A program made the position numbers and the translations under genes. Shown here piece after piece: positions 1-8,543 of a stretch of 64,000 nt of DNA. Source of the stretch: Saccharofermentans sp. (GTDB lineage: Bacteria; Bacillota; Clostridia; Saccharofermentanales; Saccharofermentanaceae); contig JAILMW010000024.1 of the NCBI GenBank assembly GCA_024692235.1, forward strand, positions 1 to 64,000, written 5' to 3'. Position 1 is the first letter of the stretch. Every line of letters starts with the position of its first letter. The notes under the pieces were generated by a model. The model worked only from the letters and a program-made list of their open reading frames with translations, was not told where the DNA came from and did no database searches.

Positions 1-598
1 TGCAAAGATCGGCTGGTTCACGGTAGTAACACTTATAATCACATTCTGCATAATCGATATGTTCGATACTATAGGAACTCTCGTAGGTACCGCTTCAAGA
101 GCCAACATGCTCGATAAGAACGGATCCATGCCCAAGATGAAGGAAGCTCTTATCTCTGATGCTATAGGTACGGTCACCGGATCTCTTACAGGTACTTCCA
201 CCGTTACGACATTCGTAGAGTCCGCTTCAGGCGTAGAGGCAGGCGGAAGAACAGGTCTTACTGCTCTTACATCAGCAGTCCTCTTCCTTCTTTGCATGTT
301 CATAGCTCCTCTTGCAGCTATAATTCCTGCGGCAGCTACATCGTCTGCTCTTATCTATGTAGGAATACTTATGCTCGGTAACTTAAAGGATATCGACTTT
401 GAAGATGTGACTCAGCTTCTTCCCGTAGGCATAATGCTCCTGGCAATGCCCATCTCCGGTTCCATCGGACACGGTATCGGTCTTGCTCTTATAAGCTATA
501 CCTGCATCAAGGTATTTACAGGCAAAGCAAAGGATGTCTCCGTTCTGACTTATGTCCTCTCGGTGATCTTCCTTGTTAAGTTCTTCCTGGCAGTCTGA
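1..598 (+). CDS. NCS2-family purine permease, C-terminal part (5' end outside window)
   Basis: The reading frame is already open at base 2 and ends at the TGA at 596-598, so only about 198 C-terminal residues are present. Visible family motifs are DMFDTIGTLVG (just before and around base 60), FVESASGVEAGGRTGLT and several hydrophobic membrane segments. These are typical of the AzgA-type branch of NCS2 nucleobase:cation symporters, which import adenine, guanine or hypoxanthine. The convergent neighbour is adenine deaminase, which fits a purine-salvage role. The exact base imported cannot be read from this fragment. A strong hairpin just after the stop (622-662) probably ends the transcript. 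Confidence 0.9.
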   Translation, partial: AKIGWFTVVTLIITFCIIDMFDTIGTLVGTASRANMLDKNGSMPKMKEALISDAIGTVTGSLTGTSTVTTFVESASGVEAGGRTGLTALTSAVLFLLCMFIAPLAAIIPAAATSSALIYVGILMLGNLKDIDFEDVTQLLPVGIMLLAMPISGSIGHGIGLALISYTCIKVFTGKAKDVSVLTYVLSVIFLVKFFLAV

Positions 599-607
599 TC
601 CGGGATA

Positions 608-2341
608 TCAATCGAATAGTACAAGGGCGTAGCTCTGGGTGTTAACATCCACTACGCCCTTTGTTATTATGCGAAGCTTAGGGATTACAGGCAGAGCCGT
701 AAAAGCAAGTGTCATAAAAGGATCTATACCTTCACTTACTCCGAGGAACCTGGCCTGCGCCTTCATCTCATCAAGCTTAGCTTCTACAGTGGCCGCATCG
801 TCTTCGCACATAAGACCTGCCAGAGGGAGAGCTAGCGAAGATAAGATCTTACCGTCACATACAACGGCAAGACCGCCTTCATTCTCTCTTACGGTATTAG
901 CCGCCAGAGCCATATCCTCGTCGTTCGTACCTGCTACTATAAGATTATGGGAATCATGAGCTACGCTTGATGCGATGGCACCTCTTTTGATCCCGTATCC
1001 GGTAACAAAGCCGAGACCGATATGGCCTGTTCCCTTATGTCTTTCTATGACTGCGATCTTGATGATATCTTTATCGGGTTCTGCATCGGGACTTGATGAA
1101 TCAACAATCACCTCATCGGTAATTATCTCACCCGGTACCACCTTTATAACTCGCTTCTTGCTTCCCTTGGAAGTTATCTTGAAGCTATCGGGGGATACTT
1201 CATGCATATTAAAGCTGTGGCGTACCCTTCTGTATCTTTCCTGATCTACGGAGGGCTTTATTATCTCTTGCACGAGCCTTCCGCCTTCAGCAACGAGCTT
1301 ACCGTCCTTATATACCTTCTCCACGACAAAATCCTTAAGATCGGATACGACGATAAGATCGGCCTTGAACCCAGGAGCTATGGCGCCTCTGTCCTTAAGA
1401 CCGAAGTAGGATGCAGCATTAAAGCTTGCCATCTTTATCACGTTATAGGGATCCTTGCCGGCCTTTATGGCTTCTCTTACGATATAGTCGATATGTCCCT
1501 GGGATATAAGCTCTCCGGGATGCTTATCGTCAGTTACGAGAAGACATCTGTCGCAATACTTATCGTCAAAGAGCGGAAGCAACGCTTCAAGGTTCTTGGC
1601 AGCTGTGCCCTGCCTTACCATGATATACTGGCCGCGCATAAGCTTCTCTCTTGCTTCTTCGAAAGTAAAACATTCGTGGTCTGATCCTACTCCGGCAGTT
1701 ACATAAGCGTTGAGCTTACTACCTGTCAGCGAAGGAGCATGTCCGTCTATTGCCTTGCCGTGAGATACGGCTCCGTTTATCTTTGCGATTATGTCTTCGT
1801 CTCCTGCGACAGTACCGTAGGAGTTCATAAGTTCCGCAAGACCAAGCACCCTTTCACGCATATAAAAAGGTTCAAGGCTCAATGCGGAAAGCTCTGCTCC
1901 TGACTCGTCAAGGGGAGTCGCAGGAACGCAAGATGGCAGCATAAAGAATATATCCATCGGAAGGTCCCTGCTGCTCTCGATCATATAGGATATGCCGTCA
2001 GTTCCTGCAACATTTGCTATCTCATGCGGATCTGTGATCACAGCCGTAGTACCGTGAGGGATAACGGCTCTGGAGAACTCATAAGGCGATAACATCGAAC
2101 TCTCGATATGGATATGACCGTCTATAAGCCCGGGGCATATGATCTTACCTTGAAGATCGATCTCCTCCTTACCCTTATAGCTTCCGAGCCCGACGATGAT
2201 ACCGTCCTTCACGGCTACATCAGCTTCCTCCAGCTCCTTGGTGAATACATTAAGCACCTTGGCGTTCTTAAGGACGAGATCTGAAGCTTCATCACCTGCC
2301 GCTGCTGCTATCAGAGATCTGAGATCACGGTCTGCTCCCAT
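608..2341 (-). CDS. ade: Adenine deaminase
   Basis: This 577-residue protein is a metal-dependent amidohydrolase that converts adenine to hypoxanthine and ammonia in purine salvage. Residues 70-83 contain PGLIDGHIHIESSM, with the HxH metal ligands at 76 and 78, and residues 96-111 contain HGTTAVITDPHEIANV, both diagnostic of the Ade family. The C-terminal domain includes GHIGLGFVTGYG and SVAHDSHNLIVAGTND. The length is normal for the family. A GGAGGAACAG sequence precedes the ATG. It is convergent with the purine permease and only 9 bases separate the two genes. Confidence 0.96.
   Translation of the reverse strand: MGADRDLRSLIAAAAGDEASDLVLKNAKVLNVFTKELEEADVAVKDGIIVGLGSYKGKEEIDLQGKIICPGLIDGHIHIESSMLSPYEFSRAVIPHGTTAVITDPHEIANVAGTDGISYMIESSRDLPMDIFFMLPSCVPATPLDESGAELSALSLEPFYMRERVLGLAELMNSYGTVAGDEDIIAKINGAVSHGKAIDGHAPSLTGSKLNAYVTAGVGSDHECFTFEEAREKLMRGQYIMVRQGTAAKNLEALLPLFDDKYCDRCLLVTDDKHPGELISQGHIDYIVREAIKAGKDPYNVIKMASFNAASYFGLKDRGAIAPGFKADLIVVSDLKDFVVEKVYKDGKLVAEGGRLVQEIIKPSVDQERYRRVRHSFNMHEVSPDSFKITSKGSKKRVIKVVPGEIITDEVIVDSSSPDAEPDKDIIKIAVIERHKGTGHIGLGFVTGYGIKRGAIASSVAHDSHNLIVAGTNDEDMALAANTVRENEGGLAVVCDGKILSSLALPLAGLMCEDDAATVEAKLDEMKAQARFLGVSEGIDPFMTLAFTALPVIPKLRIITKGVVDVNTQSYALVLFD
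622..662 (+). terminator. Terminator of the permease, lying inside the antisense of ade
   Basis: CAAGGGCGTAG pairs with CTACGCCCTTG around a roughly 19-base loop and is followed by TTTGTTATTA. The stem lies within the last codons of the convergent adenine deaminase gene, so the two genes share this DNA. Confidence 0.6.
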
Positions 2342-2488
2342 ATGCTGTTCCTCCGAAGATCGTTATCGATATTTCTATGATATCACTTTGGGTCATAACT
2401 TCTATCATTATCGGTGCGCCACAAGCAGACCTTGTAACAAAATACAAATTTCTTGCTTATCACACTTTATAAAACCAGCCGTGATAGG

Positions 2489-2494
2489 TATAAT
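2489..2494 (+). promoter_or_regulatory. Candidate -10 box (TATAAT) for the 2527 gene
   Basis: A perfect TATAAT lies 32 bases upstream of the ATG at 2527. The -35 region (around 2466) is poor. The 185-base gap between ade and this gene otherwise holds only the ade upstream region. I see no purine riboswitch core in it. Confidence 0.35.
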
Positions 2495-2526
2495 CGTAGG
2501 GATAATCGATCAAAGAGAGACTACTG

Positions 2527-3162
2527 ATGCTTATAAATATATTGAAGAAAGAACCTATAGATAAGACGATACATCGTAATTTTGTTATATTCGTCATCTC
2601 CATGATACTGATCTTCATTGGAGGATATATCTTCCTTTGGAAGCACCCTCCGAAGATCAATCTCAATGAACCCACTCAGAACAGAGCAGGCTTCAAGCCC
2701 GACCAGAGGATCAGGATCGAGGCTAATTTTATCGACGGTGATGTTATCCTCGACAAGATAGAGAACGACGAGGAATTCAATGTATATGTCGTACCCTTCT
2801 TCGCTTACGACGCAGAACTTGATCTTGAATATCTTAAGGGATATACAGGAATCCTCTTAGACGGCACTGTCGATCCTGAAGCTTATAACATCATAAACGG
2901 CCTTGAAGCAAATCCCAGGGAACTTACTACCATATCCTTCAACGGAGAGCTTCTAAATGTTGACTATCCTCAGAATCTGGTTGCATATAACTCCCTTGAA
3001 GAGCTGCCTCAGATATATCACCCTTACTCTATCAAAAGGACAAAGACTGTCCATTACACAGCTGCATTTATCATCGCAGGAACAGGAGCAGTTCTGGGGC
3101 TTTACAGCTTTGTATCACTTCTTTACTGTTTTAAGAAAGATTCCGATTCCAGGAAGAAATGA
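2527..3162 (+). CDS. Membrane-anchored protein of unknown function
   Basis: This protein of 211 residues has one hydrophobic segment at about 17-35 (FVIFVISMILIFIGGYIFLW), a soluble middle region of about 140 residues and a second hydrophobic segment at about 175-200. The two-helix layout suggests a protein held in the cytoplasmic membrane with a large loop, probably outside the cell. I do not recognise a family. An AAAGAGAG ribosome-binding stretch lies before the ATG. A bidirectional hairpin at 3205-3236 follows it. It is transcribed alone, between two leftward genes. Confidence 0.75.
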   Translation: MLINILKKEPIDKTIHRNFVIFVISMILIFIGGYIFLWKHPPKINLNEPTQNRAGFKPDQRIRIEANFIDGDVILDKIENDEEFNVYVVPFFAYDAELDLEYLKGYTGILLDGTVDPEAYNIINGLEANPRELTTISFNGELLNVDYPQNLVAYNSLEELPQIYHPYSIKRTKTVHYTAAFIIAGTGAVLGLYSFVSLLYCFKKDSDSRKK

Positions 3163-3204
3163 TCTGACTTAAGTCAGCAGTTGAACAAACCCGGATAGAT
3201 AAAG

Positions 3205-3236
3205 AAGGCGTTTCACCCATAAGGATGAAACGCCTT
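3205..3236. terminator. Bidirectional hairpin between two convergent genes
   Basis: AAGGCGTTTCA pairs with TGAAACGCCTT (11 bp) and the inner CC/GG may extend the stem. It serves the rightward 2527 gene (followed by TATTGTATTATTT) and the leftward pilin-like gene (followed by CTTTATCT on the other strand). Confidence 0.65.
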
Positions 3237-3960
3237 TATTGTATTATTTCGACAATATCAGCCGCGGAAAAAGGTTCTGCGCGACTTCTTAAGGAACGCC
3301 TGTCATTACTTGTCCAGAAGTTATCAGCGATACCGGTCCTCTGACTTACAACATAGAGCTGTATGGGGATCTGTCCGTCATCCGTATTTATGTAATTCGT
3401 ATTATTACGTTTAATGATGGCACTGCAATCTGTAGGATATTCATAGTACCACTTACCGTTCACATAAAAGATAGCGGAGAATTGCTGTCAGCAACACATG
3501 CGACATAGTAGACAGTAGTTTCCTGAGCTGCTGTAAGACCGCTGTTCGGCTTTCCCACTCCGAATATGAGGATATAAGGTTCATCATTAGCTGCTCCTCG
3601 TCCGCAATCCATACGCTGAAGGACCTTCTCCCCCCACTCAAGATTCTCTGTCGAATTACTGCGGAAGCCTGTATCCCAACGAACATCACCTGCAGATCCG
3701 CCTCCTGTAGCATTACCTTCCTGATTAGTCATAACGCCGGGACCTAATCCGTAAAGCTCCATCATGGTAGCCTGCGCTGCAGTAATGGCATAACTTGCAT
3801 CATTTATATAACGCTTGCGCCTTGCTTCATCTATATAACCCGTAAGAGCAGGGATAAGGGCAGCAGCTAAAACAGCAACGACAACAAGGACTATTATAAC
3901 TTCTACAAGCGTGAAGCCTTTCTTACCGCGTCTTGTATTTCTGAAGATCGTCTCCAACAT
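3236..3960 (-). pseudogene. Type IV pilin-like protein, interrupted by a frameshift
   Basis: The N-terminus carries a class III (prepilin) signal, GKKGFTLVEVIIVLVVV. Cleavage would fall after G, giving mature F+1 and E+5, followed by a long hydrophobic helix. The frame stops at 3460-3462 after ADSNSPLSFM. A second frame, beginning within this sequence, continues for 75 more codons to 3236 with sensible content (FYVNGKWYYEYPTD). One missing A in GCAATTCTC near 3478 would rejoin them as VADSKFSAIFYVNGKWYYEY, giving a protein of about 240 residues. It is either a recent pseudogene or an assembly error. I chose the ATG at 3960; a TTG at 4011 would add 17 residues. No other pilus gene is nearby. 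It could equally be a pseudopilin. Confidence 0.7.
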
Positions 3961-3972
3961 CCGTAAATACGG
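3957..3972 (-). promoter_or_regulatory. Perfect dyad overlapping the pilin-like start codon
   Basis: ATCCGTATTTACGGAT is a 7-bp perfect inverted repeat with a 2-base centre that includes the AT of the start codon. It could be an operator or a hairpin hiding the start. No good ribosome binding site is visible here. Confidence 0.35.
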
Positions 3973-4135
3973 ATATTTTGTTATATAGAGTTTAATCTCC
4001 CTGAGGGCCAATTCAATATTTACAGGAATTCTTCTGTAAAAAAAATGACAACACGGTAAATGTTATTTATTCTTTACAACAAATATCTTATACAACGGCG
4101 ACTATTTACTGATTTTGTCCTAAGATCACAGGGCA

Positions 4136-5209
4136 TCAGTCTATCTTCTGATCCATTATCCTTCCGCCGCCTATAACGCAGCCTTCATCATCGTAGAATA
4201 CTGCTGACTGCCCCGGAGACGGAGCTCTTACGGCTTCATCAAATACTACTCTTACCATGTCATCTCCTACCCCGTATATGACAGCGGGAGAAGCCTTATG
4301 GGCATAGCGTATCTTAGCATTACAGCGGATCTTATCGCCTTCCGGTATCCGTTCTACTGACAGGAAGTTCAGTTCACCGCATAGAAGTTCCTGCTTCATC
4401 AGATCCGACTCATCTCCCAGCACTACTTCATTAGAGGAAGGATTTAACTTAGTTACGAACCTTGGCGTACCAAGTGCTATACCAAGTCCCTTACGCTGGC
4501 CTATAGTATAGTGATGGATGCCCTTATGCGTGCCGAGGATATTACCTTCCTTATCTGTAAATGCACCGGCTCCGGGAGTATCAAGCATTCCCATACTGTC
4601 TATGTAGTCCGCGTGGTTTCCTTCTGTTACGAAGCAGAGCTCCTGGGAATCTTTCTTACCTGCTACTTCCATCCCGATATCTCTTGCAATATCTCTGACC
4701 TGCTCTTTACTGTAGCCTCCCAGAGGCATAAGGGTATGAGCCAACTGCTCCTGAGTAAGCTTATAGAGCATATAGGTCTGATCCTTGGAGGTATAGTCGG
4801 CAGTCCTGACCGTATATCTGCCGTTCTTTTCTATGACATGAGCATAGTGTCCTGTAGCGATATAGTCCGCGTCGAACACCTGCCTTATATATTCCATCTT
4901 CCCCCATTTGACGTAGCGGTTACATTCAATACAGGGATTAGGGGTAAGGCCTCGGATATAATCCTTCGCGAAAGGCTCAATCACCTTCTCCTTAAAAAGC
5001 TCCAGACAGTTATAAGGGTAATATCTTATCCCGAGTTCCCACGCGGTACGTCTGGCGTCATCTATCTCGCAGCATCTGCTCTCGGTACCGTCTTCGGAAA
5101 GCCAGGTCCTTAAAGTGACGCCTATTACTTCATATCCTTTTTCTTTTAAAAGAAATGCCGCGACGGCGCTGTCAACGCCGCCCGACATTCCTACGATCAC
5201 TTTACTCAT
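4136..5209 (-). CDS. mnmA: tRNA-uridine 2-sulfurtransferase MnmA
   Basis: This 357-residue cytoplasmic enzyme makes 2-thiouridine at position 34 of tRNAs for Lys, Glu and Gln, using sulfur passed from a cysteine desulfurase. The PP-loop is GMSGGVDSAV at residues 7-16. The catalytic cysteines are C93 (NPCIEC) and C192 (LCFVTEGNHADY), and GHYA and KDQTYMLY are also present. The length is normal. Its ATG shares one base with the stop codon of the upstream GDSL gene (TGATG), so the two are probably translationally coupled. Confidence 0.95.
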   Translation of the reverse strand: MSKVIVGMSGGVDSAVAAFLLKEKGYEVIGVTLRTWLSEDGTESRCCEIDDARRTAWELGIRYYPYNCLELFKEKVIEPFAKDYIRGLTPNPCIECNRYVKWGKMEYIRQVFDADYIATGHYAHVIEKNGRYTVRTADYTSKDQTYMLYKLTQEQLAHTLMPLGGYSKEQVRDIARDIGMEVAGKKDSQELCFVTEGNHADYIDSMGMLDTPGAGAFTDKEGNILGTHKGIHHYTIGQRKGLGIALGTPRFVTKLNPSSNEVVLGDESDLMKQELLCGELNFLSVERIPEGDKIRCNAKIRYAHKASPAVIYGVGDDMVRVVFDEAVRAPSPGQSAVFYDDEGCVIGGGRIMDQKID

Positions 5210-5832
5210 CAGAAGATCTCACCAAGCTTATCGTATAGGGCTCCCGCGAATGCAAGGTGACCTTCCTTGTCCAAGTGCTCATCGTCAACAGTGCTTGCCG
5301 CAGCTACATCCGATGCCGCCAAAAACTTGGTACCTCTCTTATGTGCTATCTTCCGGTAAACATCCTTAAGACCTCTGCTGACTTCCACCGACTTTGTATC
5401 GAATTCGGGATCCTTATCCTGATGCCAAACGTCTTTACCTAAGTGTATCGGAGATACAAGGACTACCCTTGAAGGATCGACGAACTTCGTTATCTCGTCG
5501 AGGCAGAGCTCGATGCCCTTGCCTATGGTGTGAGCTGAAGCTCCGTAAAGCGTCTTACAGTCATTGGTGCCGAGCATTAAGACCACTCCGTCTACCGGGG
5601 ACTGACTCTCCAAGATCTGAGGAAGAGAAGCAAGTCCTCTTCTTCCGGGTCTCAGAGCATCCTCGAAGACTGTAGTCCTTCCGCAGAGCCCTTCGTCAAT
5701 GACTCGAAGGTCATCAGCCTTGCTCTCGAGTATTCCCGTCCAGCGCTCCTCCCTGGGGAAGCGCTTCAAGGGATATGAGCCCGGTATAAGCCCCCAGGTA
5801 TTGGAATCGCCGAATGCGAGCAGAGTTCTCAT
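5209..5832 (-). CDS. SGNH/GDSL-family hydrolase
   Basis: The protein has 207 residues and no signal peptide, so it is probably cytoplasmic. Block I is LAFGDSNTWG with the nucleophile S10. Block III is VVLMLGTNDC, and DDEHLDKEGH supplies the catalytic Asp (about 183) and His (about 186). The GLCGRTTVFED and LRPGRRG segments resemble arylesterase-like members of the family. It is an esterase or acylhydrolase of unknown substrate. It is co-transcribed with mnmA, overlapping by one base, and lies 8 bases downstream of the next gene. Confidence 0.9.
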   Translation of the reverse strand: MRTLLAFGDSNTWGLIPGSYPLKRFPREERWTGILESKADDLRVIDEGLCGRTTVFEDALRPGRRGLASLPQILESQSPVDGVVLMLGTNDCKTLYGASAHTIGKGIELCLDEITKFVDPSRVVLVSPIHLGKDVWHQDKDPEFDTKSVEVSRGLKDVYRKIAHKRGTKFLAASDVAAASTVDDEHLDKEGHLAFAGALYDKLGEIF

Positions 5833-5840
5833 GGTTCACC

Positions 5841-6395
5841 TTACTTTATGTTCTGTCTCCATGTTGCGGGCTTGAACTCATCGATAATGGGAAGAAGCCT
5901 CTTATCAACATCGATCCGGAATACTGAATTGAAATTGTTTGTTGCGATCATCTGTCCTGCGAAGCCTACGATGACTACGAGTTCCTGATCGTTGAAGAAC
6001 TTCTTAAGATCAGCGAAAAGCTCATCTGATACGGATGTGGGATCCTTGACGATAGACTCGCCGAGCTTTGCAAGAAGAGCTTCCTTCTCGTCATATACAA
6101 GGTTAGCGGGATCAAGACCCAAGCCCTTAACGTCGCTTATAAAGAAGAGAGAGCAGAGCTTACAGGAATTAGTTGTGGAGATAGCATGTGCATAAAGGAC
6201 TGCATCCTTCTCACCGATAACCTCTACAAGTCTCTTCCAAGATGTGTACCAAGCCATGTAAGCGTCGTATGTAGCAGCATCGTTAAGAAGACCCTTCTTC
6301 ATGTTAGTTACTGCATTTCTGCCTGCGAGCTCGTCGTATCTTACCTTCTCCTCGCCTGTTGCCTCGTTCTGTTCTACCAATTTGATCCTAGCCAT
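5841..6395 (-). CDS. Carboxymuconolactone decarboxylase (AhpD-like) family protein
   Basis: The 184-residue helical protein contains a CKLC motif at residues 78-81, in the AISTTNSCKLC context typical of the CMD/AhpD fold. The downstream His of the usual AhpD CxxCxxxH motif is not seen; CSLFF is found instead. A role in peroxide or thiol redox chemistry is possible but unproven. It follows the alcohol dehydrogenase gene by 22 bases, suggesting one transcript with it. Confidence 0.8.
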   Translation of the reverse strand: MARIKLVEQNEATGEEKVRYDELAGRNAVTNMKKGLLNDAATYDAYMAWYTSWKRLVEVIGEKDAVLYAHAISTTNSCKLCSLFFISDVKGLGLDPANLVYDEKEALLAKLGESIVKDPTSVSDELFADLKKFFNDQELVVIVGFAGQMIATNNFNSVFRIDVDKRLLPIIDEFKPATWRQNIK

Positions 6396-6417
6396 TTTTA
6401 CGTTCTCCTTTCAGTTT

Positions 6418-7578
6418 TTAAAGTGCTATTTTCAATATCTCTACTATGTCATCCGAGCCGAGCGGTACATAGTGTCCTACCTTGCCGTTCTTCGTGGCAC
6501 GATCTGCCATCACCTTGAAGTCCTTATCGTCGATACCAAGTTCCGTAAGAGTCGTCTTCACGCCGAGCTTTGTGAAGAAATCCTTGAACTTCTCGGATAA
6601 GATAAGTGCTCTTTCCTCTTCGCTGAAGTCATAGGAGTCAACTCCGTATACTCTCGATGCGAGAAGCGCCAGCCTCCAGGGCTTGATCTTAGCGATGTAC
6701 TTGGTCCATGCTACGAATACTACTGCCATTCCCTCACCGTGAGTGATGTTGTACTGGGCTGAGAGCTCATGCTCTATCCTGTGAGATCCCCAGTCAGCGC
6801 TCCTGCCGGCATCCAGGAAATTGTTGTGTGCTACACTTGCGAGCCACTGTATCTCAGCTCTTGCATTGATATCCGTGGGATTCTCGATTAGTCTTCTTGC
6901 ATTTACCGTCAATGCCTTGATGGCACCTTCGATAAGATAATCTGTCGTATCCGAGTTCTTCTCGTCTGAGAAGTATCTCTCCAGAAGATGTGAGAGCACA
7001 TCCGCGATACCGACAGAAGTCTGGTATGCGGGAAGGTTAGCCGTGTACTTGGGGTTCATTATCGCGAACTTAGGGATGATCCTGTTGTCCTCGAATCCGA
7101 GCTTACACTCACCGCTGCTTAAGATCGCACAGTTGGATGTCTCGGATCCGCTTGAAGCAGTTGTCGCGATAACACCGATATTAAGGACCTTCTCGGGAAC
7201 TGCTCCCTTGGAGAAGAAGTCCCATACATCGCCTTCATAAGGGATGCCGAGAGCAACTGCCTTAGCGGTATCTATCGAGCTTCCGCCGCCTACTGCGAGA
7301 ACGAAGTCTACTTCATTCTCCTTACCCTGAGCTACCAGTTCTCTTACGAGCTCAATGCTCGGATTGGGAACGACATTACCGTTTTCAGTGAATCGGATCT
7401 GAAGTTCCTTTGCTGCATTCTCTATTACATCGAAGATGCCGAGCTTCTTCACGAAGTCACCGCTGTATACAAGGAGCAAGGATTTAACATGGTATTCACT
7501 AAGGAGGTCCTTGAGCTTGTTCTCACTGCCTTCACCGAAGACTATCTTCGCCGGGTTATAGTATTCAAATCCGATCAT
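6418..7578 (-). CDS. Iron-containing alcohol dehydrogenase
   Basis: At 386 residues it has the length of the BdhA/YqhD group. The nucleotide-binding motif GGGSSIDTAKAVALG is at about 97-111. The metal-binding region includes GIADVLSHLLERYF, WGSHRIEHELS and THGEGMAVV, which supply the Asp and His ligands. It reduces aldehydes to alcohols, or the reverse, with NAD(P)H in the cytoplasm. The true substrate (butanal, acetaldehyde or other) cannot be read from the sequence. It starts the short operon that continues with the CMD-family gene. An AAGGAGAATAAGAAT sequence precedes the ATG. Confidence 0.93.
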   Translation of the reverse strand: MIGFEYYNPAKIVFGEGSENKLKDLLSEYHVKSLLLVYSGDFVKKLGIFDVIENAAKELQIRFTENGNVVPNPSIELVRELVAQGKENEVDFVLAVGGGSSIDTAKAVALGIPYEGDVWDFFSKGAVPEKVLNIGVIATTASSGSETSNCAILSSGECKLGFEDNRIIPKFAIMNPKYTANLPAYQTSVGIADVLSHLLERYFSDEKNSDTTDYLIEGAIKALTVNARRLIENPTDINARAEIQWLASVAHNNFLDAGRSADWGSHRIEHELSAQYNITHGEGMAVVFVAWTKYIAKIKPWRLALLASRVYGVDSYDFSEEERALILSEKFKDFFTKLGVKTTLTELGIDDKDFKVMADRATKNGKVGHYVPLGSDDIVEILKIAL

Positions 7579-7607
7579 TATTCTTATTCTCCTTATTACT
7601 CCTCTTA

Positions 7608-8504
7608 TCAGTAAAGAGGTACAACTGCGCCGTTGTAATTCTCTTCGATAAACTGTGCAACCTCAGGTCCCTGAAGTACTTCTACAAGTGCAAGGATCGC
7701 AGGATCGTCTGCTCTGTCGGGAGAAGTTGCAACGATATTTCCGTATGTCTGAGCTGCAAGTCCGTCATTTGCTTCTACTGCAAGTGCATCATTTACATCA
7801 AGACCGCCCTCGATAGCGTAGTTACCGTTGATGATAGCAATGTCTACATCAGGAAGTGATGCTACGAGAGACTCGGGAGCAAGCTCTACGAACTGAAGGT
7901 CATGAGGGTTATCAGTGATATCTGCGATAGTAGCATTGATACCTGCTTCGTCATCTACCTCGATAAGGCCTTCCTGCTCAAGAAGAAGAAGTGCTCTTGC
8001 TTCATTAGTTACGTTATTGGGAACTGCGATCGTTGCTCCGTCGGGAAGCTCATCAAGATCTGTTGTTCTTCCCGCATAGATGCCGAAGGGTTCGTAGTGA
8101 ACTGCACCTACGGATACAAGATCGGATCCGTTCTCGAGATTGAACTGCTCGAGGTAAGGTACGTGCTGGAAGTAGTTAGCATCAAGGCTTCCCTCGATAA
8201 CACCGGTGTTAGGTGTGATGGAATCTTCGATCTGTACGATCTCAAGTGTGATACCCTGCTCAGCAAGGATGGGAGCTGCGAACTCCAAGATCTCTGAGTG
8301 AGGTGTGATGCTTGCGCCGACTACGAGAGTAACGTTCTCTGTTGTTTCAGCGTCAGCGGATGTCTCATCGGAAGCTGCGGCTGCTGTTGTTCCTGCTGCT
8401 GTAGTTGCCTGTGTCTCTTCTGCCTGTGAGCATCCTGCAAAGTTAGCTAAGAGTGCAATGGATACTGCTGATGCTGCGATCTTCTTAAGTGTAATAGTTT
8501 TCAT
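7608..8504 (-). CDS. metQ: MetQ-like substrate-binding lipoprotein of a methionine ABC transporter (copy 1)
   Basis: This 298-residue NlpA/MetQ-family lipoprotein has a signal peptide ending at the lipobox FAGC, so C25 would be lipidated and anchored outside the membrane. A Thr/Ala-rich linker follows. The binding fold shows GVIEGSLDANYFQHVPYLEQF, GIYAGR, VPNNVTNEARALLLLEQEG and AIINGNYAIEGG, all standard in MetQ. It is the downstream member of a tandem pair with the gene at 8544, and the two are closely similar throughout. The metN and metI genes lie 4 kb away in another Cys-leader operon and probably supply the ATPase and permease. Confidence 0.93.
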   Translation of the reverse strand: MKTITLKKIAASAVSIALLANFAGCSQAEETQATTAAGTTAAAASDETSADAETTENVTLVVGASITPHSEILEFAAPILAEQGITLEIVQIEDSITPNTGVIEGSLDANYFQHVPYLEQFNLENGSDLVSVGAVHYEPFGIYAGRTTDLDELPDGATIAVPNNVTNEARALLLLEQEGLIEVDDEAGINATIADITDNPHDLQFVELAPESLVASLPDVDIAIINGNYAIEGGLDVNDALAVEANDGLAAQTYGNIVATSPDRADDPAILALVEVLQGPEVAQFIEENYNGAVVPLY

Positions 8505-8543
8505 ATTATATTTTCTCCGTTTCTTTACTTATATATCTGTTCA

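Noticed and set aside
2342..2526. Purine riboswitch before ade
   Set aside because: The expected conserved core and loop bases are not visible in either direction.
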